Positions 1 to 12,150 of a DNA stretch of 64,000 nt are shown piece after piece. This stretch comes from Tupaia tana. Taxonomy: Eukaryota; Chordata; Mammalia; Scandentia; Tupaiidae. The notes below the pieces were generated by a model, which searched no databases, was not told where the DNA came from, and was given only the letters and a program-made list of their open reading frames with translations. The position numbers and the translations under genes were made by a program. The stretch's first letter is position 1. Each line of letters begins with the position of its first letter. The stretch lies in contig JAKSZU010000008.1 in NCBI GenBank assembly GCA_026018925.1, positions 56,627,027 to 56,691,026 of the forward strand, in the 5' to 3' direction.

Positions 1-389
1 AAAGAGAAGAAACACTAGTATATAATAATATGACCAAAAAATGGCCAGACCCACTAGTAATCAAAGAAATATAAGTGAAAAGAAAGTACTTTTGGCTACC
101 AAATTAATAAAATTATTTCAAAATGATCATGGCCTAGACAAGGGGAAAGGAGAGGAAACCACTCCAATCACACACATGAATGGCTCTAACACACTTGGAA
201 AAGAAATTGGCAAAATGTGTTAAGATTTTTTTAAATGTTCAAACCTTCAATTTATTAGATCCTCTGAAAATATATTCCAAGATACAACCTTAAATACAGA
301 AAAACTTAATATGCAAAATTATAATAGAAAAAGTATATAAAACTTTTACCAAATGACCAAAAATTAGGATAACTAAATAAACTGAGGTA
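1..389 (+). repeat. Old L1 (L1ME-like) fragment, left piece
   Basis: AT-rich plus-strand sequence reading up to the HMGN1 pseudogene insertion point. It appears to continue after the insertion, where recognisable L1 3'-end sequence is present. Assignment of this left part rests mainly on that continuity. No open frame of note. Confidence 0.35.
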
Positions 390-1626
390 GAGCAGCTTGA
401 GTAGTGGGAGGGGCGGTAGGGTTTATCCGCTTAATTCCACAGAGGCTCTAGGCTAGCCAAGGCCTCATCAGGCACCCAGCACGCACCCTGTCCCCTGTCC
501 GCAGCCAAGATGCCCAAGAGGAAGGTCAGCTCAGCCGAGGGGGCGTCCAAGGAAGAGCCCAAGAGGAGATCGGCGAGGTTGTCAGCTAAACCAGCTCCTG
601 CAAAAGTGGAGACCATAGCCAAAAAATGCGACAGGGAAGGATGAATCTTCAGACAAAAGAGTGCAAACAAAAGGGAAAAGGAGGGTCAAGGGGAAACAGG
701 CTGAAGTGGTCAACCAAGACACTAAAGAAGATTTACCTGCAGAAAATGGAGAAACTAAAAATGAGGAGAGTCCACCCCCTGATGAAGCAGGCAAGAAAGA
801 AGTCAAGTCTGAGTAATGTCATAAACCGTGTCTTACCAATGGTCCCTGTCTCCCTTCTTGTACAATCCAGAGGAATATTTTTATCAACTATTATGTAAAT
901 GCAAGTTTTTTAGTAGTTCTAGAAACATTTTCAAGGAGAGAATCCCACCTCATCCCATTTTTTAAATGTAAATGTTTTTTTTAAGATGTGAAATAATTTA
1001 CTGGTTGTTTATTTTTCAATACAACCAGAAAATGGTTGGATATTGACTTATAGGAGGCATTGACTCTCTTGCGTGTGTCAGCTTAACATTCCATAGGTTG
1101 GGGTGGGTGGGTATTTTTTATATCCTAAATACAAAGCATACTAAATGGCAGTTTGGAGTCACAGTCATGCATTTAATGTGTCCTGAATATTTTTAATTAC
1201 TTCTACTATGTTTTTTAGTAGTATTGTTTCCTAAAGAAAACCACTCTTTGATTGTTGCTCTCCCTATCAGAATTGTGTACACTCTGTAACACCTTTGGTC
1301 GTGGTAGTCCAGTTTTCCTAAAAATTTTGTTAATGTGCTGTGAAAGATTGGAAATTTGAAGTATGTAGTGTGTATGATACTAAATTGTGATCTGGTGGGA
1401 CTTACATAACAGCTTTCAACATTTGAAGACAGTGGTTCTTGATATCCTCTTAAGGAAAATTTGCCTACAAATTTGAAACTGGAATGTCACTGGAATAACT
1501 TAAAAAGAATCACTATACTTGGCTTTTTACATTTTTGGTACATATGTTAAGGATTGGGTACAAATTGAAATGTCTGTACTGATCCTTGACACAACCAATA
1601 AATCTCAATTACAAAAATGAATAAAT
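390..1626 (+). pseudogene. HMGN1: HMGN1 processed pseudogene
   Basis: Retrocopy of the mRNA for high mobility group nucleosome-binding protein 1. The former start codon is at 510 (MPKRKVSSAEG-like N-terminus, then EEPKRRSARLSAKPAPAKVE-like nucleosome-binding domain). The reading frame shifts at about 620 and meets a TGA, then resumes in another frame (SSDKKVQTKGK-like, ENGETK-like) to a TAA at 814-816. A long 3' UTR follows, with AATAAA at 1597-1602 and a short A-rich tail. There are no introns. The copy is flanked by a perfect 15-bp target-site duplication, aaataaactgaggta, at 375-389 and 1627-1641, so L1 machinery inserted it into an older L1. It is not expected to make protein. Confidence 0.93.
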
Positions 1627-1641
1627 AAATAAACTGAGGTA

Positions 1642-2055
1642 TATGCATTCAATGGGATATTATATATCCAATAAAGCATTATTTACAAAGATTAGAGAAT
1701 AAAATATAAAATTTTTAGTACATATGGTTAAATGAAAAGATTATTTTTTTAAAATATATATACATGACTGTGTAACTAAGAAAATCTCTACATAAACATA
1801 ATGAAAAGAAATACTTCGGGACCAGCATATGGCATAATGGTTACATCGCTAGACTCCCACATAGTTGACCATGGTTCAAGTCCCAGATCTGGTGTCTTAA
1901 AACTCAAACCAGGCATGGGTATGCATGCCAAAATCCTGAGAGGAGACTGGAGAAGAAGGGATTGCAACATGGCCATCCTCCCTGGGGGTTATTTCTTATT
2001 TCTGGCTCTCTGTCTCTCTGGCAAACACATACACCTTATAGCCAAATCTCTCTCC

Positions 2056-2088
<33 letters not shown>

Positions 2089-2220
2089 AAGAAAGAAAGA
2101 AAGAAATACTTTAAATATTAACCTTGGTTGCCTTTGAATACTTGAATTTTGGATATTACTTTTACTTGTTTCTAATATTCTAACCTGTGTAGACTTTATT
2201 TTATTTCAATACCTTACTTT
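1642..2220 (+). repeat. Old L1 (L1ME-like) 3' end
   Basis: Resumes after the HMGN1 insertion. It contains an L1-3'-end-type run (ataTTATATATCCAATAAAGCATT-like followed by A/T-rich UTR). A SINE inserted at 1817 splits it, and it continues to about 2220. Confidence 0.5.
1817..2100 (+). mobile_element. tRNA-derived SINE (CYN-like), long form
   Basis: Head carries ATGGCATAATGGTTACATCGC, the older version of the A-box region. The tail is about 35 A ending in (GAAA)n. Target-site duplication aagaaatactt at 1806-1816 and 2101-2111. Confidence 0.9.
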
Positions 2221-2483
2221 TACAGTGGTCAGAACAAGGGTATGGGGGGAACAGAACCCTAGGTCTGAGGAACATAATCTTTAAATGTCTTCTTGTTGCT
2301 TTCCCAAGAAGCTTCAGAGGCCAAAGCTGACTCGTGATTCTCACTGTCTGTTCTTTCGCCCAGCTAGAAATGGTTGTCATGTCTTTCAAAGGGTGAAGTG
2401 GTGGGAACTCAGCATCACAGACTTCCCACATCCCCAGGCTCCCATTCTAATAAGCCACAGAGCAAAATCCCATCAAAAGATCA

Positions 2484-2527
2484 TGTGTGTGTGTGAGAGA
2501 GAGAAAGAGTGTGTGTGTGTGTGTGTA
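2484..2527. repeat. Compound (TG)n(GA)n(GT)n microsatellite
   Basis: TG repeats 2484-2495, a GA-rich run, then GT repeats 2509-2527. The surrounding 2221-2799 shows no recognisable gene or repeat. Confidence 0.9.
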
Positions 2528-2799
2528 TTGCTTCCTCAAGGGCAGCAGGACAAACTCTGGGTAATGCTACAGCACTCTTCCTTCACAAAATAAAACAACA
2601 AAGCAAAAGAGACAGAACCAAAGGAACCCCAGCCAGGACAACGCCCCAGTATTAAACAATCTTAACTAATGAAACATTAAAGTTCATCTCTCCTCTCAAA
2701 CTTGACATATTATCCAAATCATCTCAGATCCCAAACCTCCAGTATTTTAGGCCCTATCCCTAATACTGAATTAGGTAGGGTAAGTATTTCCCTCCAAGT

Positions 2800-3010
2800 G
2801 CACACAACAGTCAGAAAAATATTAAAAATCCTTTATGTAAAACTACAGATATATACCATGTTATCATATTACAAATGATACATAAAATTTTACATAAAAT
2901 TATAGAAGAAAATATCCCAAATGCTAACCCTGCTGCCTTTGAATATTTGAATTACAGATAACACTACAGTTATGTTCCTAACAATGTGAGCGTGAGTTAG
3001 AGATTTTTAA
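2800..3010 (+). repeat. Possible L1 3'-end fragment
   Basis: The stretch GCTGCCTTTGAATATTTGAATT at about 2933-2954 resembles 2130-2150 in the L1 piece to the left. This suggests a second fragment of the same old L1 family. Weak call. Confidence 0.3.
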
Positions 3011-3214
3011 TTTTAAGACTACTCTAAATATTAGGTAAATATATGTTTAGTGGTATTCACCAATGATAGGAATTCTCTGAAAAGTTTAAAGAAGCAAAAA
3101 TGTGTTGGTAAATATAACAGTACCTTTTATTTATCTCTCTAGCAAACTGACATATTTGCAATATCTTGCATGAAATTGTTTTCTGAAAGATGGGGTGCAC
3201 CATCTCCTTTGATT

Positions 3215-3440
3215 TTAAAAAAACAACAGCAGCAGAGGCAGCAGGACTTCTGTGTGTGAGACACTGTACCTGATTCTTGCATGTGTCAACCCACTTAACC
3301 CCCCAACTTCACATCAATCTCATGAGGCAGGTACTATTGTTGACCCCCTGCCACCTAAAGATATAAACTCCAGGAGGTCTCACTGCTAATAAGTGTAAGT
3401 ACTAAGATGGAAACCAGATTAACACAGCTTCAGAGGAGTC
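3215..3440 (-). repeat. MIR SINE fragment
   Basis: Reads as the reverse strand of MIR: 'catctcatgaggcaggtactattgttgacc' type core, followed by the lost-allele style 'ctaataagtg...aaaccagatt' stretch. Diverged, as expected of a pan-mammalian element. Confidence 0.65.
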
Positions 3441-4589
3441 ATGCTTTTTCCACTACAGAATCAGATTATCTCCACATTCTTTTTCGTTGTTTTTTTAATA
3501 CCAAAAAATATCCCTTGCCTAAGTTTGGTTTGGACATACTGTGGAAAAAACAATGTTATTGACTCACCAAATGAATTGACTATCAATAAACATTTAGCAA
3601 TTCTGAATGAAGAACACACTGAGTTATTATGTCAATTTTCAAAAAGTTAACCAGTTCCCAAATTAGAACTACAGGAAGGAAGTTGTACATGGTCTTCAGA
3701 GAATGGAAATAGAAAAACCAATTAAAGTGTCTGGTGGAGAAAAAGAAAGGTATAGAAGGGCCTAAAAATAGTTTTCATCTTATCTCTGCTTCAATAATAA
3801 CAGATTAGCACGCATTCTCTTGAAAATGTCACCCAGGCAACCAGAAATACAAAGACAAAGATGTTCAGAAAAATATATGTATATAAATCTATTTTCGCCA
3901 TCTTTTGAACATAAATGAACACTATTACAAGGAAGATAATAAGAAAGAGACTATATATTATGCGGGAGAAGTAGTACAGCAGAAAGTTCTATAAGTATGT
4001 ACCAAGTTAAAGTAGGGTGACAAAGGCCAACAACCTAAAGAAAGTGTTAAACATACTTTTTCTATGTTTTTTAAATTTCATGTTTCAAATTTATGAATGA
4101 AAGGCAAACTAATACCAAAAAAAAAAGTAACTGGTAGGCTAACAAAATTTTAAAACATATTTAGAGAACTACAATATCTTAAGCTCCCCATCTTACATAA
4201 CTATGGTGATGATATATTCCTGTTACCTAAAGTGCTTAGGATAGTACCTATTACTATTATGAGTAAGCACTCCCTTTCACTCTCAAAAGTGTTCTGGTGT
4301 GAATGATAAATTATACAGTCACCTTATATTTAACCAAGAGGTATTTCTTGACCACTTATGATGTATTACCTACTAGGTTGGAAATTTAAGTGATAAAGAA
4401 ATGTAAACAGCAATTTCAGAACAATCTAGTGGAAAAGATAAAAGTAACACCTGAAATAACAGTGGAAGAGTGAAAACTGATCATCATTGGTGTAGTACAG
4501 GCTGTAAGTACCTCAGTTGAGATCAGAGACAAAGTAGAGAATGAGGGGATCCTCAAGCAGAATGCTTTATAGAACTGTTGACAAAAGCA
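3441..4589. other. No gene recognised
   Basis: AT-rich sequence without a credible coding frame. About 4330-4460 resembles the very old repeat type carrying 'tatttcttgaccacttatgatg' (a worn 'tatttattgagcacctactatg'). Nothing else identified. Confidence 0.4.
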
Positions 4590-4735
4590 TATGCTTCTTG
4601 AGCACTTACTGTATACCAGGCACTATGCTAAGTATATTGTCCATGTGGTTTCATTTCATGCTCAAAACAACCCCAAAAGTGAAGAACTGTCATTACACCC
4701 ACTTTACAGAATGAGATGACTTGTCTAAAGTCATC
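4590..4735 (-). repeat. MIR SINE fragment
   Basis: Contains the reverse-strand MIR signature gagcacttactgtatacc, then aggcactatgctaag and the 'cccactttacagaatgag' segment. Confidence 0.8.
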
Positions 4736-4991
4736 TCAAAGAATTCAAATGTCCTCCACCACTGTGGATGCAAATGTGGATATACTACCCCTCAGAGAGC
4801 CCAACTCTACAAGAAGCTAGCCCAGCAGAGTCACTTATCATGGTCATCAGCTTCTCATTGTGCCCTGCAGGAGCACAAGTTGTTGTCAAACCCCAGCTAA
4901 GGGCTGCTGAATCATTTTGGCCTCAGGCAGGAAACTAAAGAGGTTGCCCTTTGATCCTGTTGAGGAACTCTTATTGAAAGAAAAAGACTCT

Positions 4992-5275
4992 TGGGCTGGT
5001 TCCACAGCCTCAGGGTCCCAAATGGCAGCCAGATCCCACATGGCTAATTCTGTGGTTTGAGTCCTAGACCCCATGGCTTGAGAAACACGTGGGGGACATT
5101 TGTGCGCATACCCAAAATCACAACAGGATGGAGAAATAGTGGAATAGTTATTATGGCGGACTATTCTCCATGGGAAAGTGGTACTTTCTCCCTTTCCCTC
5201 TCTGTTTCTCTGTGTCTCTTTCTCTCAGGTAAGTACAGCACCTTCTTGAAAAATTTAAAAGAAAAGGCTATTGGA
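4992..5275 (+). mobile_element. tRNA-derived SINE (CYN-like), older 'gggctgg' form
   Basis: Diverged head (gggctggttccacagcc), B-box remnant GGTTTGAGTCC at about 5055, the body GCATACCCAAAATC, and a CT-rich tail. Start is approximate. Confidence 0.65.
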
Positions 5276-6823
5276 AGAAAGTAATAAAGAGTGTAGGAAA
5301 GCACTGAAGGATGGTGAAAGACTCTATGGCTAGCAATAGCAGGAAGGCCTTACTATCCCTAAGCCTGAGGGCACAAGGAGAAAGAGTGGCCAAAAGAACT
5401 CAAAGAGCGTAGCTTTAGGGAGAAGACAGCTGGCAAAAGCTATGGCCTCTGGCACAGAGACACAGCCAACCTGCAGCACACAGCTCAGCAGAGGCAATCA
5501 AGGAAATAAATATCCTACCTCACTTTCCTCCCACTCTCTCATCTCCTACTGGTCAAATTATAGCAGAAATCAAAAGAGAAAGATTTCCACCATTGAAGCT
5601 AGTGGCAGTGGTCACCTCTTAGGGTGCAAAGCCAAGTGAAAAATGGAGCCAAGGGGATATGGGAGGATCAACAGGGGACATATCTCGCTCATCTGCTGTC
5701 CCGGACCCTACAGAAGAGTTGTGTTCCAACAGAGGCAGAATGAACTGGCCTGGTCACCCTTTAGGAGTTAAGAAGGTGCTAGGCTGGCAAAAGATGCCAT
5801 CTTCAGTGTTTAAGTGCAGAGCCAGCTTCATAGGCCTTCATAGGCCTACCCATGCAGTAACACAGACCCCAGGCTCAGAAGGGATCCATACCTGGTTTAA
5901 TGCTATACTATCATCACCTTGAAATTCTTAGTTTCCTTTAACAAAGAGCCTCATATTTTCATTTTACTCTGAGCTCCACAAACTATGTAGCTGGCCACCT
6001 ACAGAGCAAACATTTTCTTCAGTGTCGAGACTGAATTCTGTAAGTATCATGGCATTCCACATATACTATGCAAAGCCAAAGGGTCCAAAGTTAATACTAA
6101 CCAGAATAACAATAATACAGTAGAATACATAACGTGATAAAATGGAGGGGCATTTTACCTTCTTTTCTGTCCTTCCTGTCTTTTGAAGTCAAACTGCAAG
6201 GTGGCTGAGAAACCAAAATGAGCTTCCCCCTACAGGAAAACAAACCTTAATTACAAGTGACTCCCAATAGCACAGAGTAAATGGATGCCGGCTTTTCCCC
6301 AGTTAACGTGATCAATGTAGACAACCAAACAGAGTAATTTTAATTTATGCCCTGGAGTGGATTCTCCTGATATACCCCACTGGATGGCCCACTGTCATCA
6401 AATTAGCCAGATAATTACCAAGGGTATCCTTTACTTTGCCATGTGGACCAGGTGAACATAAGTCCCAGTTTGGTACTCAGCATTCAAAAAGCATGGATAA
6501 AAGCTTGCTGGAACAGCTAGTGACATCTACAAACAGCATTTCTAACCAATGCTTTCCGAAAGCTCAGAAATAGAGCCTCTATACTTCTGCTTCCCTTTCC
6601 TGAAAGACTCCAACGATCTGAGCCTTCCTCTCAGTAATTATTTTTCTCAATGCATTTGGGAAAGCCCCAGGTAAGAAGCCTGAACAGGGTGGTGGCTGCC
6701 CTTTCTTCCATTCATTTCCTCCAAGGCCGTCCAGCAACGTGACACACAGAAAACTCTCAGCAGCGGCAAGGATCAAACTGGTTTTTGACAACCTCTTTCA
6801 CTCGCCGCTTCAATTCAGAAATA
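5276..6823. other. No gene recognised
   Basis: No coding frame of interest. A 10-bp tandem duplication (ttcataggcc twice) lies at about 5829-5848. Composition is ordinary. The stretch 5440-5900 could be an old LTR or L2 remnant but I cannot assign it. Confidence 0.3.
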
Positions 6824-6839
6824 AATCATGGTGGATTTT

Positions 6840-7004
6840 TTTAAATGATTATTTTTTAAACTTTATTTATTTATTTTAATTTGATCAGAGAGAGAGTGAG
6901 AGAGAGGGGGAAAATGAAAAAGCAAGCCACCAGGTTCAGGATTCAAACCGTAGTCAGCCATGTGAGAGTCCAGCACCCTTAACCACCACACCACCTGCTG
7001 GCCC
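6840..7004 (-). mobile_element. tRNA-derived SINE, short form
   Basis: The short form lacks the middle of the long form: the head passes straight from the GCTTG box to CTTTCTCACTTT and ends TGATCAAATTAAA. Target-site duplication aatcatggtggatttt at 6824-6839 and 7005-7020 (one mismatch). Confidence 0.88.
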
Positions 7005-7185
7005 AATCATGGTAGATTTTAAGTGTTTTCTTGTTGTTTAAAATTAGAATAAAATTCTAAATGATCAGAAGCATTAACGAATCCTCTACTGTGTCTAGGA
7101 GACTAGAGTCTAGATGGTGAATTGAATGCAGAAGTGTTGTAACCTCACCAGAGGACCAGGAGTTAAAGTATACACTCCTGAGCCC

Positions 7186-7612
7186 TGTAATGAGTTGAAT
7201 GGTGATAACCCCCAAAAAATATCTGTCAAAGTCCCACCCAAAACCAGTACGTGTGACCTCATCTCGAAAACGGTTTTTGCAGGTGTTACTTAAAGGTCTC
7301 GAAACATGATTATCCTGGATTATGCAGGTGAGGCCTAAATCTAACGGTGCATAGAAAAGAGATACACAGAGAAGAGGATGAGGCAATGTCACCAGGGAGT
7401 GCTGCAACGTCAAGCCCAGGAAGGCCAACAGCAACCAGCAGCTAATGGAGGCCAGGACTGAATTCTTCCCTAGAGCCCCCGGAGGAAGCTCAGCCCTCCC
7501 AGTACCTTGCTCTTGAACTTCTAGCCTCCAGATCAGTGAGAGGGTGAATTTATGTGTGTTAAGTCACCCAGTTTGTGGTAATTTGTAACGGCGGCCACAG
7601 GAAATGTGTACA
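7186..7612 (+). repeat. MaLR LTR (MLT1-type)
   Basis: Begins TGTAATGAGTTGAATGGTGA and passes through the 'gattatcctggattatgcaggtgaggcc' section. It ends 'cacccagtttgtggtaatttgtaac..ggccacaggaaa', the typical right end of MLT1 LTRs. No internal retroviral sequence follows, so it is a solo LTR. Confidence 0.82.
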
Positions 7613-8159
7613 AGCCCTCAGCCTCATTGCTCACTCAGGGCCTCAGCTTCACAACCTCCGGGAATGGAAAAAGCAGCCCGTTTGTTTTCACAGTGTGGTC
7701 TCGTTTCAGCCCCAGTATAGACCTAACCCCTACTCTTCAGTTCAGTGGGTCATGTATTTGGAGACAATGATAGCAAGTTCCCACAGAGCTTTTTCCAGCT
7801 AGAGGGTCCCTTGGCATGTCTCAAGGGAGGTGGGTTCCACCCCACCACACTAGACGCTGTCCCCTGCATTGCTCCCAGCTCTTGAGAATGCCCCTTAATT
7901 TTTGTTCCATCTTGTGTAGAACAGAAGGAACAATCACCTCCCTCCTGAGAGTATTCTTTTAACACAGCCCAAGGCCTCATTAATAACCAAGCAGTCAAGT
8001 TACACTGTCAACTGCTTTGGAGATTTCCACTAAAATACATGCATATATACTATTTTTTCACATGTGGTGCATGTGTTTCAAGGGCACAATGTTATTCTCA
8101 TCAAGAACATAGAAAATAGCCTTTTTATCTAAATATTGTAAATCACCACAGTTTGAAAA
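7613..8159. other. No gene recognised
   Basis: Non-repetitive looking sequence between an LTR and a SINE. No convincing frame, splice pattern or regulatory motif. Confidence 0.3.
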
Positions 8160-8345
8160 ACATGCCAGGAGCATGTGCAAACATACCCAGGATCCTGACA
8201 GGAAGGAAGAATGAAAGACGGGAATTTGGTGTGATCACGCCCTGCTAGGGGGCACTTTCTCTCTCTCTCTCTCTTTCTCCCTTTCTCTCTCTCTGGTGTG
8301 CACGTGTGCCCTCTCGCATTAAAAATAATAATAATAATAAATCAG
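8160..8345 (+). mobile_element. Old SINE of the 'gtgatgacaccctac' type, head-truncated
   Basis: Body 'gtgatcacgccctgctaggg', a long CT run and a (TAA)n tail. This is an older relative of the main SINE family, without a recognisable tRNA head here. Confidence 0.55.
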
Positions 8346-8664
8346 GTATGGAACATGCTGACAAATCACATGATTTCATTTTAAAAAGGGAATGGGGGGA
8401 AGGAAATCTGAGTAGTCACCCACTCTGCCTACTGACAGTCAAGCCAAGTTTTACATAACAGATTATTACCAAATAACAAGAACACACAGGTTTGGAGAAA
8501 ACCTAAATTCCAGATCCAACTGAATATACAGGAAAAAAAATATATTTCCAGTTATTTACCTGACTTCAGACCCAAGCTCCACAACTAATAGGTCCTGAAC
8601 TTGGATAAGACACTGAACTTCTGGATACCCAAGTGTTTTATTTGTTTGTTTGGTTGGTTGGTTT

Positions 8665-8906
8665 TGTTTTTTAGAGAGTTTTGCTATAGGGTGTACGAGC
8701 TTGCCAAAGAGACAGAGACAGAAAGTGAGAAATCACCCCCAGTGGAGATGGCCATGCCACAATCTCTTCTCCATTCTCCTCCTGAGACTTTGGGCATGCA
8801 TGCACAAGTGCCTGGCATGAGTTTTAAGCCTCCAGGTCCAGGACTCGAACCATGATTGACTACGTGAGAGTCCAGCAATGTAACCATTACACCATCTGCT
8901 GATCCT
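8665..8906 (-). mobile_element. tRNA-derived SINE, long form
   Basis: Reverse-strand copy ending 'aaccattacaccatctgctg'. B box GGTTCGAGTCC is intact (read as ggactcgaacc at about 8841). Confidence 0.88.
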
Positions 8907-9107
8907 GTGCCCCAGTTTTTTGTTTGGGTTTTTTTGGTTTTTACCCGTAAAACGGGGATAATTAACACTCCCTTATGCTGGATACTCTCTGCCAGCCCCT
9001 CCAGTTCCTTCCCTCACACTTCTGTGAACTAAAAAGTAGTCTCTACGTCAACACATTTTCATGTCTTCTGCCTTCTACTCGGATTAGCCAGTTGGGTGGC
9101 ACTGGCA

Positions 9108-9400
9108 GCTGAAGATCAGAGAGTGGAAACAGGATTGTTTGGAGACCCAGCTGCATGGTGCAACAGGAACACTAGCTCCCTACAGTACTAGAAGCCATAT
9201 GGCTACCACTGTTTGGATCCTGGGCTGGCCTCAAAAATACACTGTACAAGGGTTCCTAGGATCTCAGGAGCTGGGGAAACAGGACTATGGTGTGATGACA
9301 CCCTACCAAGGCTACTCTCTCTTTCTCGTTCTCCCTCTCTTTCGCTCTTGCTCTCATGCACACACACATACTATCACTAAAAAAAATAAATAAAGAGTGG
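9108..9400 (+). mobile_element. Old SINE of the 'gtgatgacaccctac' type
   Basis: Diverged head, then GTGTGATGACACCCTACC and a CT-rich run, (CA)n and an AATAAATAAAG tail. The RNA polymerase III boxes are no longer clear. Confidence 0.55.
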
Positions 9401-9407
9401 TTGGAAA

Positions 9408-9735
9408 CTTACTCACCCAAATGCCTCTCTACCAGGCTGTAGCTTGGAAGTAGCTGCTCAAGACCGCAGCTCCTGCCAGTGGCCCGCTATACAACTGTCT
9501 CTCTTTGAGCAATTCCAGAAACTGCTCTCTCACATGGCCCTTTATCAAGGGCCATGCATTGTTAGCCATTCTTAGCCTTCCCCATACCTTTGCAAATAGT
9601 CCTTCATTACACTTTCTTCAGTGACCACCTCTTGAATGTGTCACCTGCCTCTTTAGGGGACCCTTTACAGGGTTTATCAGAATTGATTGAATTCGCACTT
9701 AGAACTCTTTTAGGTATTATCTATCCTTATTATTA
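9408..9735. repeat. Possible old LTR or L2 remnant
   Basis: The stretch 'ttgagcaattccagaaactgctctct' to 'gtgtcacctgcctc' resembles the right part of an ancient LTR, but the family is unresolved. No coding potential. Confidence 0.25.
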
Positions 9736-9744
9736 TTGCTATTG

Positions 9745-9963
9745 TGTTTTTAGTTTGCTATAGGATCCATGCACTTGCCAGAGAAAGACAGAGAGAGAAA
9801 GTGAAAAATCATCCCCCAGAGGGATGGTCATGCCACAATCCCTTCTCCTCCATTCTTCTCTTGGAATTTTAAGCATGCATACACATGCACTCAGTGTAAT
9901 TTTTAAGCCACTAGAAACTGCGAAGTCAGTCACGTAGGATCCAGTCACTTTGACCTTCACACC
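9745..9963 (-). mobile_element. tRNA-derived SINE, long form (cluster 1 of 3)
   Basis: Reverse-strand copy with a decayed head: the B box is lost ('agaaactgcgaagtcagtc') and the A-box end is replaced by 'gatccagtcactttgacc'. First of three same-orientation copies in a row. Confidence 0.8.
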
Positions 9964-10209
9964 TTTTTTTATTTTTGGAGAAGTTTTTGCTGTAGTGTGT
10001 GTATGCTTGCCAGAAAGACAGAGAGAGACAGAAAGCAAGAAATCACCCCCTAGGAGGGATGGCCACACCGCAATCCCTTCTCCTCCATTCTCCTCTTGGG
10101 ATCTTGGACACGCACGCACAATATGAGTTTAAGCCACTGGGTCCAGGACTCAAACCATCGTGACTATGTGGGAGTTCAGCGACATAGTCATTACACCAAC
10201 TGCTGTTCC
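9964..10209 (-). mobile_element. tRNA-derived SINE, long form (cluster 2 of 3)
   Basis: Starts with an A-tail (read as T7) and a right-end GAGAAGTTTTTGC. The head reads 'cgacatagtcattacaccaactgctg'. It abuts the preceding copy directly. Confidence 0.85.
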
Positions 10210-10237
10210 CTGACCTCTGCACCTTCTAGCGATCCCA

Positions 10238-10243
10238 TTATTT

Positions 10244-10282
<39 letters not shown>

Positions 10283-10500
10283 TAACAGATTTTTGCTGGA
10301 GAAAGACAGACAGTGAGAGGGAAAGTGAGAAATCACCCCATCCCAGGGAGATGACCACACCGCAATCCATCCTCCTCCATTCTCTTCTCAGGATCTTGGG
10401 TACACACTCACATACCTGGTTTTCAAGCCACTGGGTCTGGGACTCAAGCCATGGTCAGCCATATGGGAGCCCAGCGACATAACTGCTACACCATCTGCTG
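10238..10500 (-). mobile_element. tRNA-derived SINE, long form (cluster 3 of 3)
   Basis: The tail has become a (TTTA)n microsatellite of about 11 units (10238-10282). Head ends 'cataactgctacaccatctgctgg'. A short duplication ccattatt flanks it. Confidence 0.85.
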
Positions 10501-10834
10501 GTTTCCATTATTGTTATTATTAACAACAGTCAATTTGTCTAAGAAATCCTAGAGCATGAGATAACCTGGTGCCATATTTATCTTTTTTTCTCAAGTTCAG
10601 TATCATTGAATATGGCAATAAACATAGTATTATTAGATTCTCTTTCATCTAGATAATTAAAATAAACCTCTAATTCCTCCACTCTCTCCCACCTCTCTTC
10701 TCTCTCTAATGATCAGAATCCTTCTGATCATGCCATTATCACATGAAATGAATGTTCAGTGGCTCCCCATGCCCCCAGAATTAATTTTAAACTCTACCAC
10801 TACTCCTCATAATTTGGTTCCAATATGCCTTTAA

Positions 10835-11520
10835 GAATATATTCTGCAATTGACACCCAGTGAAATGGCTATTAGAAAAAGAAAAAAAAATGGAAGAAGA
10901 AGAAGAGAAGGAGGAGAAAGAAGAAAAAGAATGAAAGAACAAACAAACAAAACAAAAAATAACAAATGTTGACAAGGATATGGAGAAATCGAAACCCTTG
11001 TGCACTATTGGTGAGCATGTAAAATGGTACCACTGTGGAAAACAGTGTGGCAGCTCCTCAAAAATTAAATATGGAATTACCATATGATGTAGCAATTCCA
11101 CTTCTGGGTCGAAAGAACTGAAAGCAGAGTGTCAAAGAGATATGCGCTTAAACACTCATGTTCAAACCAGTCTCATTCATAAAGCCACAAGGTGGAAGCA
11201 ATCCAAGTGTCTATCAACAGATGAACGGATAAGCAAAATGTGGTATATACATATAATGGAATATTATTCAGTCTAAATAAGGAAGGAAATTCTGGTGTAT
11301 ACTATAACATGGATGAATCTTGAGGACATTATAAGTGAAATAAGCCCATCTCAAAAAGACAAATATTGTGTAACTCCACATGTATGAGATACCTTTCACA
11401 GAGACAAAATGTAGAAAGGTGATTTCCATAGGCTAGGGGATAGAGAAATGGGGAGTTAGTGTTTAATGGGTATGGAGGTTCATTTGGAGAAGATAAATAT
11501 AAACATAAATATAAATATAA

Positions 11521-11553
<33 letters not shown>

Positions 11554-11664
11554 TATTTAGTAACAACTGCCCAATAATGTGAATGCACCTTAATGACACA
11601 GAACTATACACTAAAAGATGGTTAAAATGCTACATTTTATGTTGTATATATTTAACCACAATTT
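10835..11664 (+). repeat. L1M 3' end (ORF2 tail and 3' UTR)
   Basis: Classic L1 ORF2 C-terminal DNA: 'caaggatatggagaaatc', 'cttgtgcactattggtg', 'tataatggaatattattcag', then UTR ending 'ctatacactaaaagatggtt'. Frames are broken. A purine insertion sits at 10880-10960. Confidence 0.85.
11494..11556. repeat. (ATAAAT)n(AT)n(AC)n microsatellite
   Basis: Compound simple repeat within the L1M 3' UTR; the AC run covers about 11530-11552. Confidence 0.9.
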
Positions 11665-11930
11665 TTAAAAAATTTACTACAGGCCACGCACTCACCAGAG
11701 AGAGACAGTGCTCACTAGAGAGAGACAGAAGGAGAGAGAAGGAAAGTGAGAAAGCACTCCCCCCACCCCACGCAAGGGAATAGCCACATTGCAATCCCTT
11801 CTCCTGCATTCTCCTCTCAGGATTTTAGACGCACATGCACCCATGACTGGCAGGTGCAGGTCCAGGACTCCAACTGCGCAGTCAGCCATGTGGGATCCAG
11901 CTGCCCTAACCACCATACCACTGGCTAGCC
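11665..11930 (-). mobile_element. tRNA-derived SINE, long form
   Basis: Inserted at the end of the L1M. Head reads 'accaccataccactggctagcc' on the reverse strand. The body keeps ggagaatgcaggagaagg-type sequence. Confidence 0.82.
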
Positions 11931-11947
11931 CAATTGAAACACAATTT

Positions 11948-12150
11948 TTTTTCTTCTTTTTAAAAGAATTATTCATTTTATTTAATTTATTTATTATTGG
12001 TAGTATTTTTTAACTTGGTACAGTCATCAGAGAGACACAGAGAAGGAGAGATAAGAAAAGTAAGAAATCAAGCTGCTATATCCAGGACTCGAATTGCAGT
12101 TGTTCATGTGGGAGTCCAGCACCCTAACCACCATGCCACCTGCTGACCCT
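11948..12150 (-). mobile_element. tRNA-derived SINE, short form
   Basis: Ends 'accaccatgccacctgctgaccc'. Exact 11-bp target-site duplication aaacacaattt at 11937-11947 and 12151-12161. It lies just beyond another SINE in the same orientation. Confidence 0.88.

Noticed and set aside
626..898. 90-codon open frame in the HMGN1 copy
   Set aside because: Out-of-frame reading through the pseudogene. The real HMGN1 frame is broken.
10787..11101. 104-codon minus-strand open frame
   Set aside because: Antisense reading of an L1M ORF2 remnant with a GA-rich insertion.
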